From NCBI GenBank assembly GCA_963575745.1, contig CAUYUJ010015835.1:181001-245000 (forward strand): a stretch of 64,000 nt of DNA. Reading direction: 5' to 3'. A program made the position numbers and the translations under genes. Shown here piece after piece: positions 42,588 through 54,329 of this stretch. Positions within the stretch are counted from its first letter, which is position 1, and each line of letters opens with the position of its first letter. Under the pieces are notes generated by a model. The model had not been told where the DNA came from. It ran no database searches and worked only from the letters and a program-made list of their open reading frames with translations. This stretch comes from Prorocentrum cordatum (Eukaryota > Sar > Dinophyceae > Prorocentrales > Prorocentraceae).

Positions 42588-42700
42588 CCTTCGGCTCATC
42601 CTTGGCCGCTTTCGGTGGCCGCGCCCCCGTTCGCAGAGTGTCAACATGGCCTTCCATGGTCTTTGCATGTTTATCGTGCGGCGTGATTATAGTGCTTGGC
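42588..42700 (+). repeat. Dispersed repeat E, copy 2
   Basis: Partner of 26141-26245. It begins 25 bp after the satellite ends. Confidence 0.65.
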
Positions 42701-42876
42701 TGTACATGTCCGCTGCCCCCTGGCCGAGCCATTCATGGGCCCAGGAACCGTGTTTACGGCCTCTTGGCCAAGCCAGGATGGCGTGGCGGATACACCGCTG
42801 TCGGGTTCAGGATGGGCCCGGCCAGCGAGCAGTGGATCTGCGTAGATTTCGTCGCCCTTGTCGAACGAGAAAAATT

Positions 42877-42877
<1 letters not shown>

Positions 42878-42942
<65 letters not shown>
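42878..42942 (+). repeat. (CA)n microsatellite
   Basis: About 30 CA units, abutting family B copy 4. Confidence 0.96.
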
Positions 42943-42944
<2 letters not shown>

Positions 42945-43090
42945 GCTTTCGGAGCTCCGCGCGGATTTCTTGGATCTGCGTTGGACCCCTCTCTGGCGGC
43001 TCCTTCGGCGCCGTCACTGGCACGCTCTGCGCGCCAGGGAGGGCGGGGCCAGCATAAATCCAAGAAATCCGCGCGGAGCTCCTAAAGCTT
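42943..43090. mobile_element. MITE/introner-like element family B, copy 4 (best-preserved)
   Basis: 148 bp with inverted termini of about 33 bp: AAGCTTTCGGAGCTCCGCGC GGATTTCTTGGAT on the left, ATCCAAGAAATCCGCGCGGA GCTCCTAAAGCTT on the right, one clear mismatch. The core has GGCACGCTCTGCGCGCC. ATATGTTTGCGCAG follows 14 bp later, a possible 3' splice site. Confidence 0.9.
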
Positions 43091-43109
43091 ATATGTTTGC
43101 GCAGTTAGT

Positions 43110-44374
43110 TGCTCCTCTAGCCATGGAGCATCATCGGGCGGCACAGCCGCTGCCAGAGCAGACAGCATGGACCACGAAGCCCGAATGCCAAATATGGTCT
43201 CGGGCGTGGCATCCGTTAGTGTGTCATCGGCGATGTCGATTTCCATACTGTTTTCCAAGGCATACGCCAATGTGGTGTTGCGACGGTCTTGGTCAAGCAA
43301 ACATCGTTGCTTGCCATCATCGCCTTCATCTCTGGCAGCCGCTTGTCCGTGGAGCGTGTCGGACAGGCTTGAGACAAAAGGCAACGCATATTCATGATGC
43401 AGAGTTGCATATTCCAGGGATACATGAATGTTGGCCCCTGGTCAGCCTACGCCGTCAACCCGCAGGATTCCCAGTCGATCTCCCAGTCGCGCTGTCCCTC
43501 TCAACATTCGGCCCACCATCGCTACCACGGCCATCAATTGTCGTCACCATGTCGTGACCTTTCTGCTCAGCTGGATGATCCCTGAAGGTAGGGCCTTATC
43601 AGCCCCCCTTGTTGTGGCCGATGGCAGGCTAGATAAGCTCCGCGCTCCTAGACCTTGCGAGCAACCTCCGGGCATACTATCGCAGTCGGTAACTCTTCGC
43701 AGGAGGAAGCAGGGGAGAGGTTTTTTGGTTGAACCCATATCCGTAGCAGAGCTCGGGGTATTGTTCAAAGGTCCGAATCATCTCAGCGAACGCAGCAGTT
43801 AAAGCGTCATGGGCCTTTGCCAACGGCATTGCTGACAAAAGTATCACGCAGTCACAAACCAGCACATCGGGGGTTGGTTCCTTTAACCGTGTTGCGAGCA
43901 GGCGCCGCTAAAAACCGCGGCATTCGGACAGATGTGCGTGGGAGAAGGGAGAAGGGAGGAGGTAGTGGTGTTGAAGGGAGGGTGAGGTTAAGCGAGACTC
44001 TGTGTTCACCCAAAGTGACTTAGGCATTCTGGAGCCGGTGGTGCGCTCTCAGAGGTGCGTATAGGGCTCAGACAGAGGCCGCCACCCATCCAAGTCCCCG
44101 CACCCCGCAATCCCGTCCCAACCCACGCGACACACATGAAAACAAATGAAAAACGCCATGAACTCCTGCAAGGAGGTTACTTAGCAACAAACAGTTAAAT
44201 ATTTCATCTGGCCAAGAGACACGAGACGAGCCATTGGCGTGAGATGTACAATGAGGGCGAATGCAAGCGTGCACATAAGTGTGTAGTAACCTCGCCTTGA
44301 CAGCCAAAGTGATGCTTGCAAGTGCGAGCAATGTGTCTTCGGTAACACTAGAGCCTTATGAAACCCGTTAGCGC
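43110..44374. other. Possible decayed coding sequence, minus strand
   Basis: Two minus-strand frames read like protein: DRRNTTLAYALENSMEIDI and ETIFGIRASWSMLSALAA (43384-43082), and LAKAHDALTAAFAEMIRTF (43865-43677). No family is recognised, and neither has a clear start or splice sites. Confidence 0.3.
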
Positions 44375-44575
<201 letters not shown>

Positions 44576-44870
44576 GGGGAAGGTCAGGACCCCCCCTTGC
44601 ATCAGGGCGAGGGGGGATCCCCCAGTTTCTACTTCCCCCTGCCTTATGGATGAGGGGAGCAAGAGGAGCGTGGCGGGAATTTTCCCTTGGGGGGGCAGAA
44701 TAGGAGGGGGGAGCTCTGCCCTGCATGCCACTGATGGGCCCAGGGCTGCTTCTGCCCGCCAGTGCCGCTTCTGCCCGCCAGTGCCGATGATGCCACAACG
44801 CACTGCCCAGCTCCTAGCGCGTCGGGCCGCAGCCGCTGCCCCAGGCGCGGACAGCAGTCGGTACGATCGA

Positions 44871-45055
44871 AATGGGTACGGAAAAAATGGGCACGAAGAC
44901 CAACAGCGTATCCTGGCCACGTTGAAGAGGTTCCGCTGTCGGCGTCGTCGCTGCGCTGTCCGCTAGGGATTGAAGGTCGCTTGCCCAGCAGCGGCCGCTG
45001 TGGGTTTTCGACAGGAGTTGCCGTTGGGCATCGTACCCATTTTTTATCTACCCAA
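44871..45055. mobile_element. MITE-like element family C
   Basis: GGAAAAAATGGGCACGAAGA CCAACAGCG near the left end faces CGTTGGGCATCGTACCCATT TTTTATC at the right end, an inverted repeat of about 28 bp with several mismatches. The interior holds CAGCAGCGGCCGCTG. Only one copy is seen. Confidence 0.65.
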
Positions 45056-46223
45056 TTCTGGCGCCCAAAAGCAGGCTCCTCCACCTCCAGCGGTTCTGTG
45101 CTGAGCAAGATATGGGCATGTGGAAAGCGATGGCTGCTGGGGGAGCTTGTCAGCAACACCAGGACGAGTTCGTGAATTGAGCGTCGGAGGCCAAGTTCGA
45201 AATTTGAGACCTCTTGCAGGTGCTCCGCGCGGGCCACGCTGACAGGACTTCACTCGTACTCTTACCCTCATTCCTCCTACTTTTTGGGGCAACCGGGCTG
45301 CTGGAGCTGGAGCCTAACTCCCCGGGAAAGTCAAGCGGGCGATTATGCACCCTCTCGCCTGGCTACGTGAAGGCTCGCAGCCGAAAAAGCCTGCGGAACG
45401 ACGACAGCAACACTCCTTTGTCGGGCGCCCCGAGGCAGGTTCCTCCACCTCCAGGGCGCAGAGCTCGGAGGCGCTGCGCCGGCGGGCGCCCCGGAGGTCT
45501 GCGGCCAGCGCACGCTCCCGTGCCGGCGGCGGCGCTCCGGGACATTCCGGCGGGAGACAACGCGCAGACACGAACAATCGTCGATTTCCAGGGAAACATG
45601 GGAAGTGGAGGGGTAGACGAAGCTCCAGAAATATTGAAAAGGATTGGGACTCCTGGGGTTTGGGTCCATCTATTTGTGTGTCGCTGGTCCCCCATTCAGA
45701 CCTGGCGGCGGTTGCCTCCCGGCGCGCTTCTCGCGCGGCGCAGCGGCGGCGGGCTTCGTTGCCGACACCGGGCGCGGTGGGCCTCACTGCCAGCGCAGCG
45801 GAAGCCCACGGCAGTGCAGGAGCCGAGGGGGCAGATGGCACTGGCGTTTGCCATCCGGCTTTGCTTCCAGGCCGACGCGGCCTGGAAGAGGTGCTCCGCC
45901 TGCCAGTCTGGAGTCGCATCCTGACGCCCTGCACTGAGATGCGCATTGTGGACGAGGACTGGACTGCGATGCTGCAGTCTGACACTCTGCGCTGCCATAC
46001 CGTAGGCTCACCAGGGCCCAGCTCCAGCGCCCGTCCAATCCGAGAGAGTTGCTGGCCACAATGCCGCCCGATCTCCCTCAAGGAAGCGGAAATTTGCTGG
46101 ATAGCCTGGGCGGCCGCAGTAATCATATTGGGCCCATCGCTCCGCAGCCGCACGGCCAGGACGGCGCTGCCGAACAGATTGGCGGTTCCACGGCGGGGAC
46201 CTTAAAGAGAAGAGGAGTCGGAC
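45056..46223. other. No gene assigned
   Basis: CAGG(C/T)TCCTCCACCTCCAG occurs twice (near 45070 and 45435). A minus-strand frame at 46153-45950 reads MITAAAQAIQQISASLREIG, a short helix, but nothing identifies it. Confidence 0.4.
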
Positions 46224-46378
46224 GGGGCTAGGACGAGGAGAAACCCGTTGCAGAGCGTTCCGGAACGCGCTCAGAGCGTTCCAGAACGCTCTGACATGGC
46301 CGCGACGCCGGGTGTATCCTCCAGGTTTGCTGGATCTCAGATATTCTCGATGTTATCCTCGTCTTGGCCTCGTCTTAA
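46224..46378 (+). repeat. GTTC-palindrome repeat, copy 3
   Basis: GGGGCTAGGACGAGGAGAAA start, GTTCCGGAACGC and GTTCCAGAACGCTCT palindromes, then ATCCTCCAG..GGATCTCAG and the same CTCGTC.TGGC.TCGTCTTA end as copy 1. Confidence 0.85.
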
Positions 46379-46611
46379 GGAGGGCGGGGATGGCCGTTGC
46401 CGGGCGGCTGGGCGCCACTCAGTGGCCCTCCTGAGGGGGGCCAGCGCAGAGCGTTGCAGGGACGCGCCAGCACCCACTTGCGCAGCCCGTGGACCGCCCT
46501 CGGCCCCGGGGGAGGGGGCAGCGCAGGGACGGCGCAGGAGTGCCCTGCGGCGCTGGCTCGCTTGTGCCGCGCCGGCGCCTGGAGCAGGGATCAGGGAGGG
46601 GCACCTGAAGG

Positions 46612-47010
46612 AGGAGGAGGAGGAGGAGGAGGAGGAGGAGGAGGGGGGATCGGGGAGAGGGAGGGAGGGAGGAAGGGAGGGGCAGGGAGGAGGAGCAGGA
46701 GCAGGAGCAGGAGAAGAAGGGAGAAGGACGAGGAGGAGGAGGAGGAGGAATAAGAGGAGGAGTAAGAGGAGGCGGAAAGAGGAGGAGGAGGAGGAGGAGG
46801 AGGAGGAGGAGGGAGAGGAGGAATAAGAGGAGGAGTGAGAGGAGGCGGAAAGAGGAGGAGGAGGAGGAGGAGGAGGAGCAGGAGGAGGAGCAGGAGCAGG
46901 AGAAGAAGGGAGGAGGACGAGGAGGAGGAGGAGAAGGAGGAGAAGGAGGAGGAGGAGGAAAAGGAAAGAGGAATAGGAGGAGGTGGAGGAGGAGGAGGAA
47001 GAGGAGGAGT
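46612..47010 (+). repeat. Purine (GGA)n tract
   Basis: Almost pure purine, GGA/GAG triplets, ending about 40 bp before the dolichol kinase acceptor at 47051. An upstream purine tract is unusual where a pyrimidine tract is expected. Confidence 0.93.
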
Positions 47011-47051
47011 GTAGGGGGAGGAGGGGCCCTGTCAACTGCCTTGGCGGCCAG

Positions 47052-47144
47052 GTCTGCTGCCTGTGCGCGGTGGGCTTCCACGGCCTCAGCGTGGCCTCCT
47101 GGGCAAGACTGGCAATGGCGGACGTGCTCGTCGCTATGCTGGAG
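47052..47144 (+). CDS. DOLK: Dolichol kinase exon (penultimate)
   Basis: 93 nt, 31 codons, phase 0 at both ends. It reads VCCLCAVGFHGLSVASWARL, then AMADVLVAMLE, a pair of membrane-helix-like segments. It lies directly before the family's LEA.T.QIDN block, which is completed by the next exon. The acceptor is GGCCAG|GTC and the donor GGAG|GCC. The acceptor is preceded by a purine tract, so it may be weak or the exon may begin further 5' (GPVNCLGGQ is in the same frame). Confidence 0.75.
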
Positions 47145-47852
47145 GCCCAGGGGGCTCCCCCTCCGGAGGACTACGGAGGAGGAGGAGGAGGAGGAGGAGA
47201 AGGGCTTGATCACCTCCACCTCGACCTGGTGAGCGCATACTCGACGTCCCAGCGGGCTTGCATTCCCGTTCCTTCGTCCTCTGCCTTACGTTCACCTGTT
47301 GCGTTCACTTACGTTTGAGTTGCAGGCCATAGCTCGGCGGCCACATGCGAGCCCTATCCCATTCCACGATTTCTCAGGGGGGAGGTGGAGTTAAATTCGC
47401 TCGGGAGGTCCCGAATGAAGTGAACCCCACCCATCCCCCCTCAGAAATCGTGGAGTGGTGGGGTAGGGCTCGCATGTGGCTTCCCAACAGCGCCAAAATC
47501 GGTTTCGGCTTTATTCCTTTGCCCTGCCTGGCGCTACAGCTGCGTTGCTACAGTCCGCTTAACCCAAAACAAACCAACAATGTGGAGAAGGAGGAGGAGG
47601 AGGAGAAGGAGGAGGCGGAGAAGGAGGAGGACGGAGGAAGAGTCGGGCAGGCCTAGGAAGAAAGCAGATCGCTCCAGAGCGATCTGGATCGGCCGCGGCG
47701 CCCGACATGTCATGCAGCCTTGCCGGCTCTCGAAGATTTCGAGTCGTTTCTGCCTTGTGTTCCTTGCTGCCGCCATCTTCAGGATGAGGAGGCCGAGGGC
47801 TGTGAGGATCCGGGTCGGCAGGTGTTCAGTGGGGCGGGGCTTGGCGCGCCAG
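47145..47852 (+). other. Last intron of dolichol kinase (708 nt)
   Basis: Begins GAG|GCCC and ends CAG|GCCA, with AGGCC at both ends. It contains a GGA-rich run near 47584-47640 and a hairpin AGATCGCTC-CA-GAGCGATCT (47666-47685). Confidence 0.7.
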
Positions 47853-47921
47853 GCCAGGACCGACCAGATAGACAACTTGTTCCTGCCGCTGTACCACGTG
47901 GCCCTCCTCCAGCTGGTGTGA
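47853..47921 (+). CDS. DOLK: Dolichol kinase, last exon
   Basis: 69 nt reading ARTDQIDNLFLPLYHVALLQ LV then TGA at 47919-47921. The C-terminus of dolichol kinases reads LLEA.T.QIDNL.LPL.., so both sequence and position (the very end of the protein) match. Joined to the previous exon it gives MLEARTDQIDN in frame. This end fixes the gene's orientation and 3' limit. Confidence 0.88.
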   Translation, partial: ARTDQIDNLFLPLYHVALLQLV

Positions 47922-48282
47922 GGGCGGCAGCGGCGACCCAAACATCCGGCGTCCTGATCTGCTTCGAGACACGGGCCCCCGACCTCTCAACCACGTCCTC
48001 AGGACTGGCTCTGCGTCCCGAGTCGTTTTGTTGGCGGTCCCGAGGCCCTGTCGTGGCCCCGCGAGGCCGAAAATATGATTCAAAACCTTCGTCCCAGTTC
48101 TTTCGAGACGCCGGATGTCTGGGGTTGGGGCGACCCGCGAAGGCGGTCCTCCTCCTTCCTATTCCTGCGGGCCCCAGAGACAGGGCCACGCCAGGGAGCC
48201 CCCGCACCACCGCGGTGGGCCGCCGGGCGGCGCCCCAAAAGAGCGCGGCGCGTTCTCGGAGGCCCCGTGCAGGCTCCGCCTC

Positions 48283-48667
48283 CTCCACCTCCTCCTCCTC
48301 CTCCTCCTCCTCATCCTCCTCTTCTTCCTCCTCTTCTTCCTCCTTATCCTCCTCCTCCTCCTCCTATTCTTCCTCTTCCTCCTCCTCCTCCTCCTCCTTC
48401 TCCTCCTCGTCCTCTTCCTCCCCCTCCTCCTCCTCCTCCTTTCCTCCTCCTCCTTTCGTCTCCTCCTCCTCCTTTTCCTCCTCCTCTTCCTCCTCCTCTT
48501 TTTCCTCCTCCTCGTCCTCCTCCTCCTTCTCCTCGTCCTCCTCCTCCTCCCCACCTCCTCCTCCTCCTCCTCCTCCTCCTCCTCCTCCTCCTCCTTCTCC
48601 TCCTCCCCTTTCTCTTCCTCCTCCTCCTCGTCCTCCTCCTCCTCTTTTCCCCCTCCTCATCCCTCCA

Positions 48668-48748
<81 letters not shown>

Positions 48749-48778
48749 GTCATCATCAGCATCATCAGTATCATCAGT

Positions 48779-48814
<36 letters not shown>

Positions 48815-49335
48815 GTCGTCGTCATCATCATCATCATCATCATTCTCCTCCTTCTCCTCCTTCTTCTCCTCCTCCTCCTCCTCCTCCTCATTGTCCTCCT
48901 CCTCCTCCTTTTCCTCCTCCTTCTCTTCCTCCTCCTCCTCCTCCTCCCCCTCCTATTCCTCCTTCTTTCCCTTCTCCTCGTCCTCATCCTCCTCCTCGCC
49001 CTCTTCCTCCTCCTCCTCCTCCTCCTTTCCTCCTCCTCCTCCTCGTCCTCCTCCTCCTCCTCGTCCTCCTCCTCCTTCTCCTCGTCCTCCTTCTCCTCCT
49101 TTTCTTCCTCTTCCTCCTCCTCCTCCTCCTCATCCTCCTCTTCCCCTCCTCCTCCTTTCCTCCTCCTCCTCCTCCTCCTCCTCCTCCTCCTCCTCCTCCT
49201 CCTCCTTATCATCCTAATCATCATCATCAGCAGCATCATCAGCATCAGCATCATCCTCATCCTCGTCCTCATCAGCATCCTCATCATCATCCTTCTCCTC
49301 CTCATCATCATCGTCCTCCTCATCCTCCTTCATTA
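48283..49335 (+). repeat. One-kilobase pyrimidine tract with a (CAT)n core
   Basis: CTC/TTC-rich tract (48283-48660), (CAT)n (48668-48842), CTC/TTC again (48843-49200), then mixed CAT/CTC to 49335. All six frames are open through it for trivial reasons. Confidence 0.96.
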
Positions 49336-51365
49336 TTAAATGGGTGTGGGGGGTGGACTGCCTGCGCTGGGATTTCTGCCAGAAACGGATTATCCTCGCG
49401 CGAGCGGGCGCTGTGCCACCCCCTCGTCCTCTTCCCAATTGACACGCTAGTCCGTTTTCCCGTTATATCGGTTTCGTTGTTGCGCCACACGTTTGTTCGC
49501 GAAGTTGCATTGTTTGACTGGTCGTTCACCGATTGGCATGCGACCCCGTGTTTTCGCATTGGCTTGCACGCAGAAGGGGCGGAGGAAATGAACGAACACG
49601 ACGACGAGCAGGAGGAGCAGCAGGAACAAAATGAATAGGAAGCAGAAGAGCAGGCGAGCGCGCAATCAAAGAAGGAGGAAGAGCGAAAGCGGCAGTTGCA
49701 GAAATCAGCAGCTGCGGGTTGGGGCGGAACAGAAGGAGGAGGAGATGTGGAGCGTGTCGCGCCGCAGACAGGCTGGAACGCGAAAGAGTGGAGGAAGCGG
49801 AGAAGAAGCAGACCAACAATTGGGACATATGCCAAGAATCATTCTCAGTTTGGAGCCGCACGCGTCTATAGACACATTGGGTGTCGTTACGTATACAGAC
49901 ACATTCGGGGTGGAGACGTTTATAAACAACGCGGCCGATGGGTTTGGCGCAATACAAGGTCGAAGAAATGGTAGATCGGTCTACGGTACGCTCCTATTCT
50001 AAGGCAGGTCTCACGTAGCACTTCAAACAAGGTCCCACCAAACCAAGTCCTGCCAACGCCCAAGTCTTGGCGGACCCCACAGAGGAGGCGGCGCACCCGG
50101 GATGGAAGTGAGAAGGAGCAGGCCTTTTACACCGGCGGCGGGGCTTCTCAAAAAAACGGCTTTCTGAGAAGTTCTTTGTGCCTCCGGGGAAGACGCTTGG
50201 AACACTTCTCAGAAAACCAGGCGCCTTCCGAGCCTCCTGAGGAAGCCCGCCCCTCCTCGCCTTCCCCCTGGCTCGCTGCCGAGTACAGACCACAGGAGGC
50301 CTCCTGGTGCTCAGCCCTCCCGCCCAGCGCCAGGAGGGCGCAGGGACGGCACCCGTGGTGCGGGTGGGGCGGCGGCGGCAGGGCGCGCAGCCTCCGCGCG
50401 GGCAGGCCCGCCGACGGGCCCGCGGCCGCCCGCGGCGCCGCCGCCCGCCCACCTCTGCGGCACCCCTGGGGGGGGGGTCTCGGAGGAGGGAGGGGCTCCT
50501 ACACCGGGGAAGCGTGGGACTCGGGTACGCCGGAATTCGTCGGGTCTGCCGGCGCTTTTTGACGAGCGCGTCCTGGGCCTTGATGGTCCCGTTTCCGTGG
50601 GATGATCGCAGCGGGAGCTCACGTCAAATTTCAGACTGGGTCTCTCGCCATTTTCATGATGGCCCCGTCAGGCCAACCCGAGTCCCCCGAACCCGAGTCT
50701 TACGTCTCCCCGACTATACCGCTCCCTTTCCTTCGTTTTCCCCTTTTGGGGCCTCCTGGGAGGCCCTCGTCGTCACCGCCGGATTCGCTTCGAAGTTCTG
50801 ATCAGAACGTACCCACCCCTGGAGAGGTCAGGGGAGCAGCGGTATCAGTGCCTGTTGGTTTCCCAAGTGCTGGCTGCGCAGCAGAGTGGCCCTTCGCTGA
50901 GGGGACCTCTGGTGCTGGCCCACAGTCGGCGGCGAGCGATGGGGGGAAGTGAGAAGGGGGAGGCCTTCTCAGAAGGCGGCGGGGCCTCTCGGAAGCCCTC
51001 CGGGCCCTCTGAGAAGGGCTGTGTGTCTCCGGGAAGGTTTGGGGAATGTCTCAGAGGGCCGAAAGACATTTGAGCTTTCTGAGAAGCCCCGGCCCTGGGC
51101 TCGCCGAACAGGGGTGCCCCCCACCTGTGCCTTGCGCGCTCCGAGTTGGCCGCTTCGCCCCTAGAGCTGCGCACCGAAGGTCACTCTTGCCGAGGGCCAG
51201 TATTGCGAGTAGCCAAGGATGTCGCACCGCGGCGTCCTGCCGCATCTCTGCGGCACTCCTGGGGGGAGCACACGGTGCGCCGTTCGCGCACATTTGCGCG
51301 TCCATGTTTTGTTGTGTTGCCTCCTCCGCCTCCTTCTCATCCTTCTCCTCCTACTCCTCCTCATC
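49336..51365. other. No gene recognised; two copies of repeat H
   Basis: Repeat H: GGAAGTGAGAAGG.G.AGGCCTT, GGCGGCGGGGC(T/C)TCTC, then a CTCCGGG(A/G)A.G block and a second (T)TCTGAGAAG, at 50100-50220 and 50945-51085. Repeat G copy 2 lies at 50738-50800. Confidence 0.6.
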
Positions 51366-51410
51366 CTCCTCCCCATCATGATCATCACCCTCATCATCAT
51401 CATCATCACC

Positions 51411-51492
<82 letters not shown>

Positions 51493-51493
51493 G
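51366..51493 (+). repeat. (CAT)n microsatellite
   Basis: CAT and CAC triplets, ending just before the DIRS-like element. Confidence 0.95.
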
Positions 51494-51573
51494 CGGGTGC
51501 GGGCGCGGGCGCGGGCCCCGCGGGGGCCGCCGCGCCTGCGGCTCCTGCCGTCCGTCACGGCGGGGAGGCGGGT

Positions 51574-52386
51574 GTGGTGGGTCGCGCTGGGACTCACGCT
51601 CCTGCACCCGCAGCGGCCCCCGCGGTCTGGCTTGCCACCGAGGGTTTCCGAGGGTTACGGCGCGGAGAGAGGCTTCCCGATCCGCTTCTTGCGAACACGA
51701 TCGTGGAGGCAGACACCGCGCTGGTTCCCGCGCTTGGAGGGTGGGTCACGGCCCGCCAGGTGCCAGCCGCCGAAGTCGATGCCTTCGTGATCGACGACCT
51801 GCGCACGCTGCCCGCGAAGTTCAGCCAGGAGGGCTCGCGGCGCCGCCCTTTCACGGAGGCGGTGGACCTCCAGGTGGCGGACGAGCCCGAGGGAGACCTC
51901 ATGCTGGACGGACCGCCCTCGCGCCTCTGGCTTCTGAGGCCATGGCGGGACGCGGGCCTCACACAAGTGACTCACCACGCGAACTGGTTGAGGTCTGGGC
52001 GCATCCCCGACGGTGACCGTTCGATCCACGAGCACGAGGTCTTGTGCCGAGTGTTGGAGTCGATGACCAGAGCTGACCAGCTCAACGCTCCCGCGTTGCA
52101 GAGCGCCGAGCTGCTGTGCCGCAGGTTGCAGGTGATCGCGGATGCCCACGCTGTCTCCCCCTCGGCTCCCGACTATTCGGCGGCTGACGAGCACGCGGGT
52201 TGGGAAGTTCACCGAGGCGGCGCGGCGGCGGCCCCCGCCCTGCAGAATCATGTCGCTGCCAACCCGCACGACAAGGACGCCGTGCTCAAGGAGACCAGGA
52301 AGGCGAAGGAAGAGCAGAAGTTGTGCCGCGGCCCGAAGGGCGGCGGCAAGGGTGCCCCCGCCCAGACGGGGGGGTCGGGGCCATGA
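51574..52386 (+). CDS. DIRS-like ORF1 (Gag-like)
   Basis: 270 codons, apparently intact. VWLATEGFRGLRRGERL and DDLRTLPAKFSQEGSRRR, then FTEAVDLQVADEP, EHEVLCRVLESMTRADQLN and a Lys/Gly-rich tail (KAKEEQKLCRGPKGGGKG). From memory this order (VWLA.E.., ..RTLPV...G.RRR.F..AV.L) is the common ORF1 of such elements in dinoflagellates. No zinc knuckle is seen. Its exact role is not known; by position it should package the RNA. The start codon is the first in frame, and the true start could be upstream. Confidence 0.7.
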   Translation: MVGRAGTHAPAPAAAPAVWLATEGFRGLRRGERLPDPLLANTIVEADTALVPALGGWVTARQVPAAEVDAFVIDDLRTLPAKFSQEGSRRRPFTEAVDLQVADEPEGDLMLDGPPSRLWLLRPWRDAGLTQVTHHANWLRSGRIPDGDRSIHEHEVLCRVLESMTRADQLNAPALQSAELLCRRLQVIADAHAVSPSAPDYSAADEHAGWEVHRGGAAAAPALQNHVAANPHDKDAVLKETRKAKEEQKLCRGPKGGGKGAPAQTGGSGP

Positions 52387-52460
52387 CGGTCCCGCGCCGC
52401 GGGAGCTGGCCGACCCGCGGCTGACATCAGGCTACAGACGGACACGTCGGTCGACGCGCG

Positions 52461-53684
52461 ATGTCCTCCGGAGAGAACCCTCCTTCGCTCCAGGCAGCGA
52501 TGGATCGCCAGCGCGATCTCTTCCCGCTACCGCTGATTCAGCCGACGCCGCCGACGCAGGGGCCAGTTTCGGCTTTTTCGAGGAGGAGGCTGGCGCGCCG
52601 TCGGCGCTCGGAGCAACTCGCCAGTAATGCGACTGCTGGTCTGAACGCGCTCCACCCACCTTGTGTGCAGCGCGGGCAGACCACGGCGGCCCGGCGCTTT
52701 GCGGTTGCCACAGTTTTGCACCAGGTCAGGGCCGCCCCCACGTCTTCGATTTCGCTTTCTCGCCGTGGAGCCGCGAGGGAGCCCCTGGCCAGCAGCCTGT
52801 CATACACCGGCGACGAGGCGACGAGCCCCATGGCGAAGTATGCCAGATCCCGAGTAGACATCCCAGAAGTGGACGCGGCCGCGCCCGCGGTCGAGTCGGT
52901 GCTCGATCCAATCGGGAGGGGCTTCGCGCTGGACTACGAGAGCAGGATGATGAAGACACCCGACGAGTGGTAGAGGGCCCTCGACTCAGAGCTGCCCCTC
53001 ACCCCACACATAGATGAGATTTGAAGACGGGCCCTGGCGCCAACCGCCTCTTCATCTCAGTCTTCGCGACGGCCAACATGCCGGGGTTCACCTACCGCCC
53101 GAAGGACTTGGCGACGCCCTCCTCCGTCGCGAAGCAGAGCGGCGCCCAGAGATTCGCCCGGGGCGCGAGGGCGCCGAAGGGGGGGTTCCGCGCGCCACTT
53201 GCGCTTGGCGATGGGAACGTTTGCCGCCCATGGACGTCTCCAACTACCTGGTGATCGGAATGACGCGGGAGCTTACACGACGAAGCTCCACTGCGCCCAG
53301 GCCGACGTCGGGAATTATTTTCACGCGCTCGGTCCCCCTACGGAGATCGGCCGGCCCTTCTCGCTGCCGCCCGTCTTCCAGGCCACGCTGTCGCAATGGG
53401 GGGTGGAGGCCGTGGACTCTCCTGACGGCCCCTCTGGGGGCTGGGTCTGGCCGCCCCTCCGCGTCGCCCCCATGGGCTTGCCCTGGGCCTTCTGGTTGGG
53501 GCAGCGCGCCAACGCGCACATCTGCCGCCTGGCTTCCGGGCTCGGGGCCCCCAGGGCCCTGACCGATCACGGCCCCGCCACGACGCTGGACGGCGGCGAG
53601 CCCTGCCCCCCCCCCCCTCCCCCCCCTAGCGCGACAGCATCAACGTCTTCGGCACCAACCCCGACCGCTGCACGCAGCAGCTGA
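52461..53684 (+). pseudogene. DIRS-like reverse transcriptase region
   Basis: Opens with LFPLPLIQPTPP and an Arg-rich stretch, then the block VDIPEVDAAAPAVESVLDPI at about 52855. That frame stops at 52971. RT core motifs are in shifted frames: VAKQSGAQRFARGARAPK (about 53125), ADVGNYFHALGPPTEIGRPF for motif A (about 53303) and VAPMGLPWAFWLGQRANAH for motif B (about 53465). The motif C region falls after a C-run at 53606-53625, where RDSINVFGTNP stands in place of the expected YCDN.NV.G, so a key Asp context is altered. Confidence 0.72.
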
Positions 53685-54329
53685 ATGCCAGCTGCACCGA
53701 GCGGGAGCGGCACGGCGCCCTATCCACGAGGTGGTGGAGGCGACGGACACTTTCACCAGCCTCGGCCGCTTCGTTGACGGTGCTCGTGGTTTGGTCTGCT
53801 CTCGCCCGGAGCGCGCAGGGCGCTCGCGTCAGGCCGCGCCGCGGCTAGAGCAGCGCCCGCGAGTTACTGGGAGGGAGGTGGAACGACCCATTGGGCATTG
53901 TATCGATCGTATCATGTTAAGGAGGGAGTTGCTTTGCATTCTCAGAAGTTTGCACGATATTGTAATGGACTGCCACCACAGGCGAGCTCGCCTCTGGCCA
54001 TCAGCCTCCGCGCGAAGTCGCGCAGTGCCGTCGCCTTCTTCCCTTGATGGTCGCTGACCTCAGACTGCCGCGGAGTCTTGCTGCGACGTGCTGCGACGCT
54101 TGTCTCTCGGACATGGCCGCCTGTCAGACCGCCCCCCCGCTTCCCTTGGTCAAGAACATTGGATCAGTCAGTGAGAGATGTAGATACCGCGCGCCTCTGG
54201 CGATACAAGCACGTCAGTCAGCACTACACCCGCAGGAACCCCCAGCAGGATCACTCAGACGTCTTCACGGACATCTTGACGGCCAAGGCCCCCAGGATCT
54301 CCGACGAGAACCTCCAGCGCGACCCCTGG

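Noticed and set aside
42850-43110. Exon flanking family B copy 4
   Set aside because: An open frame precedes the CA repeat, but no donor and no conserved peptide support it.
46337-49339. Long Glu-, Pro-, Leu- or Ser-rich frames over the CTC/GGA tracts, some over 500 codons
   Set aside because: Homotypic residue runs from the repeats; the real exons at 47052 and 47853 are in other frames within this interval.
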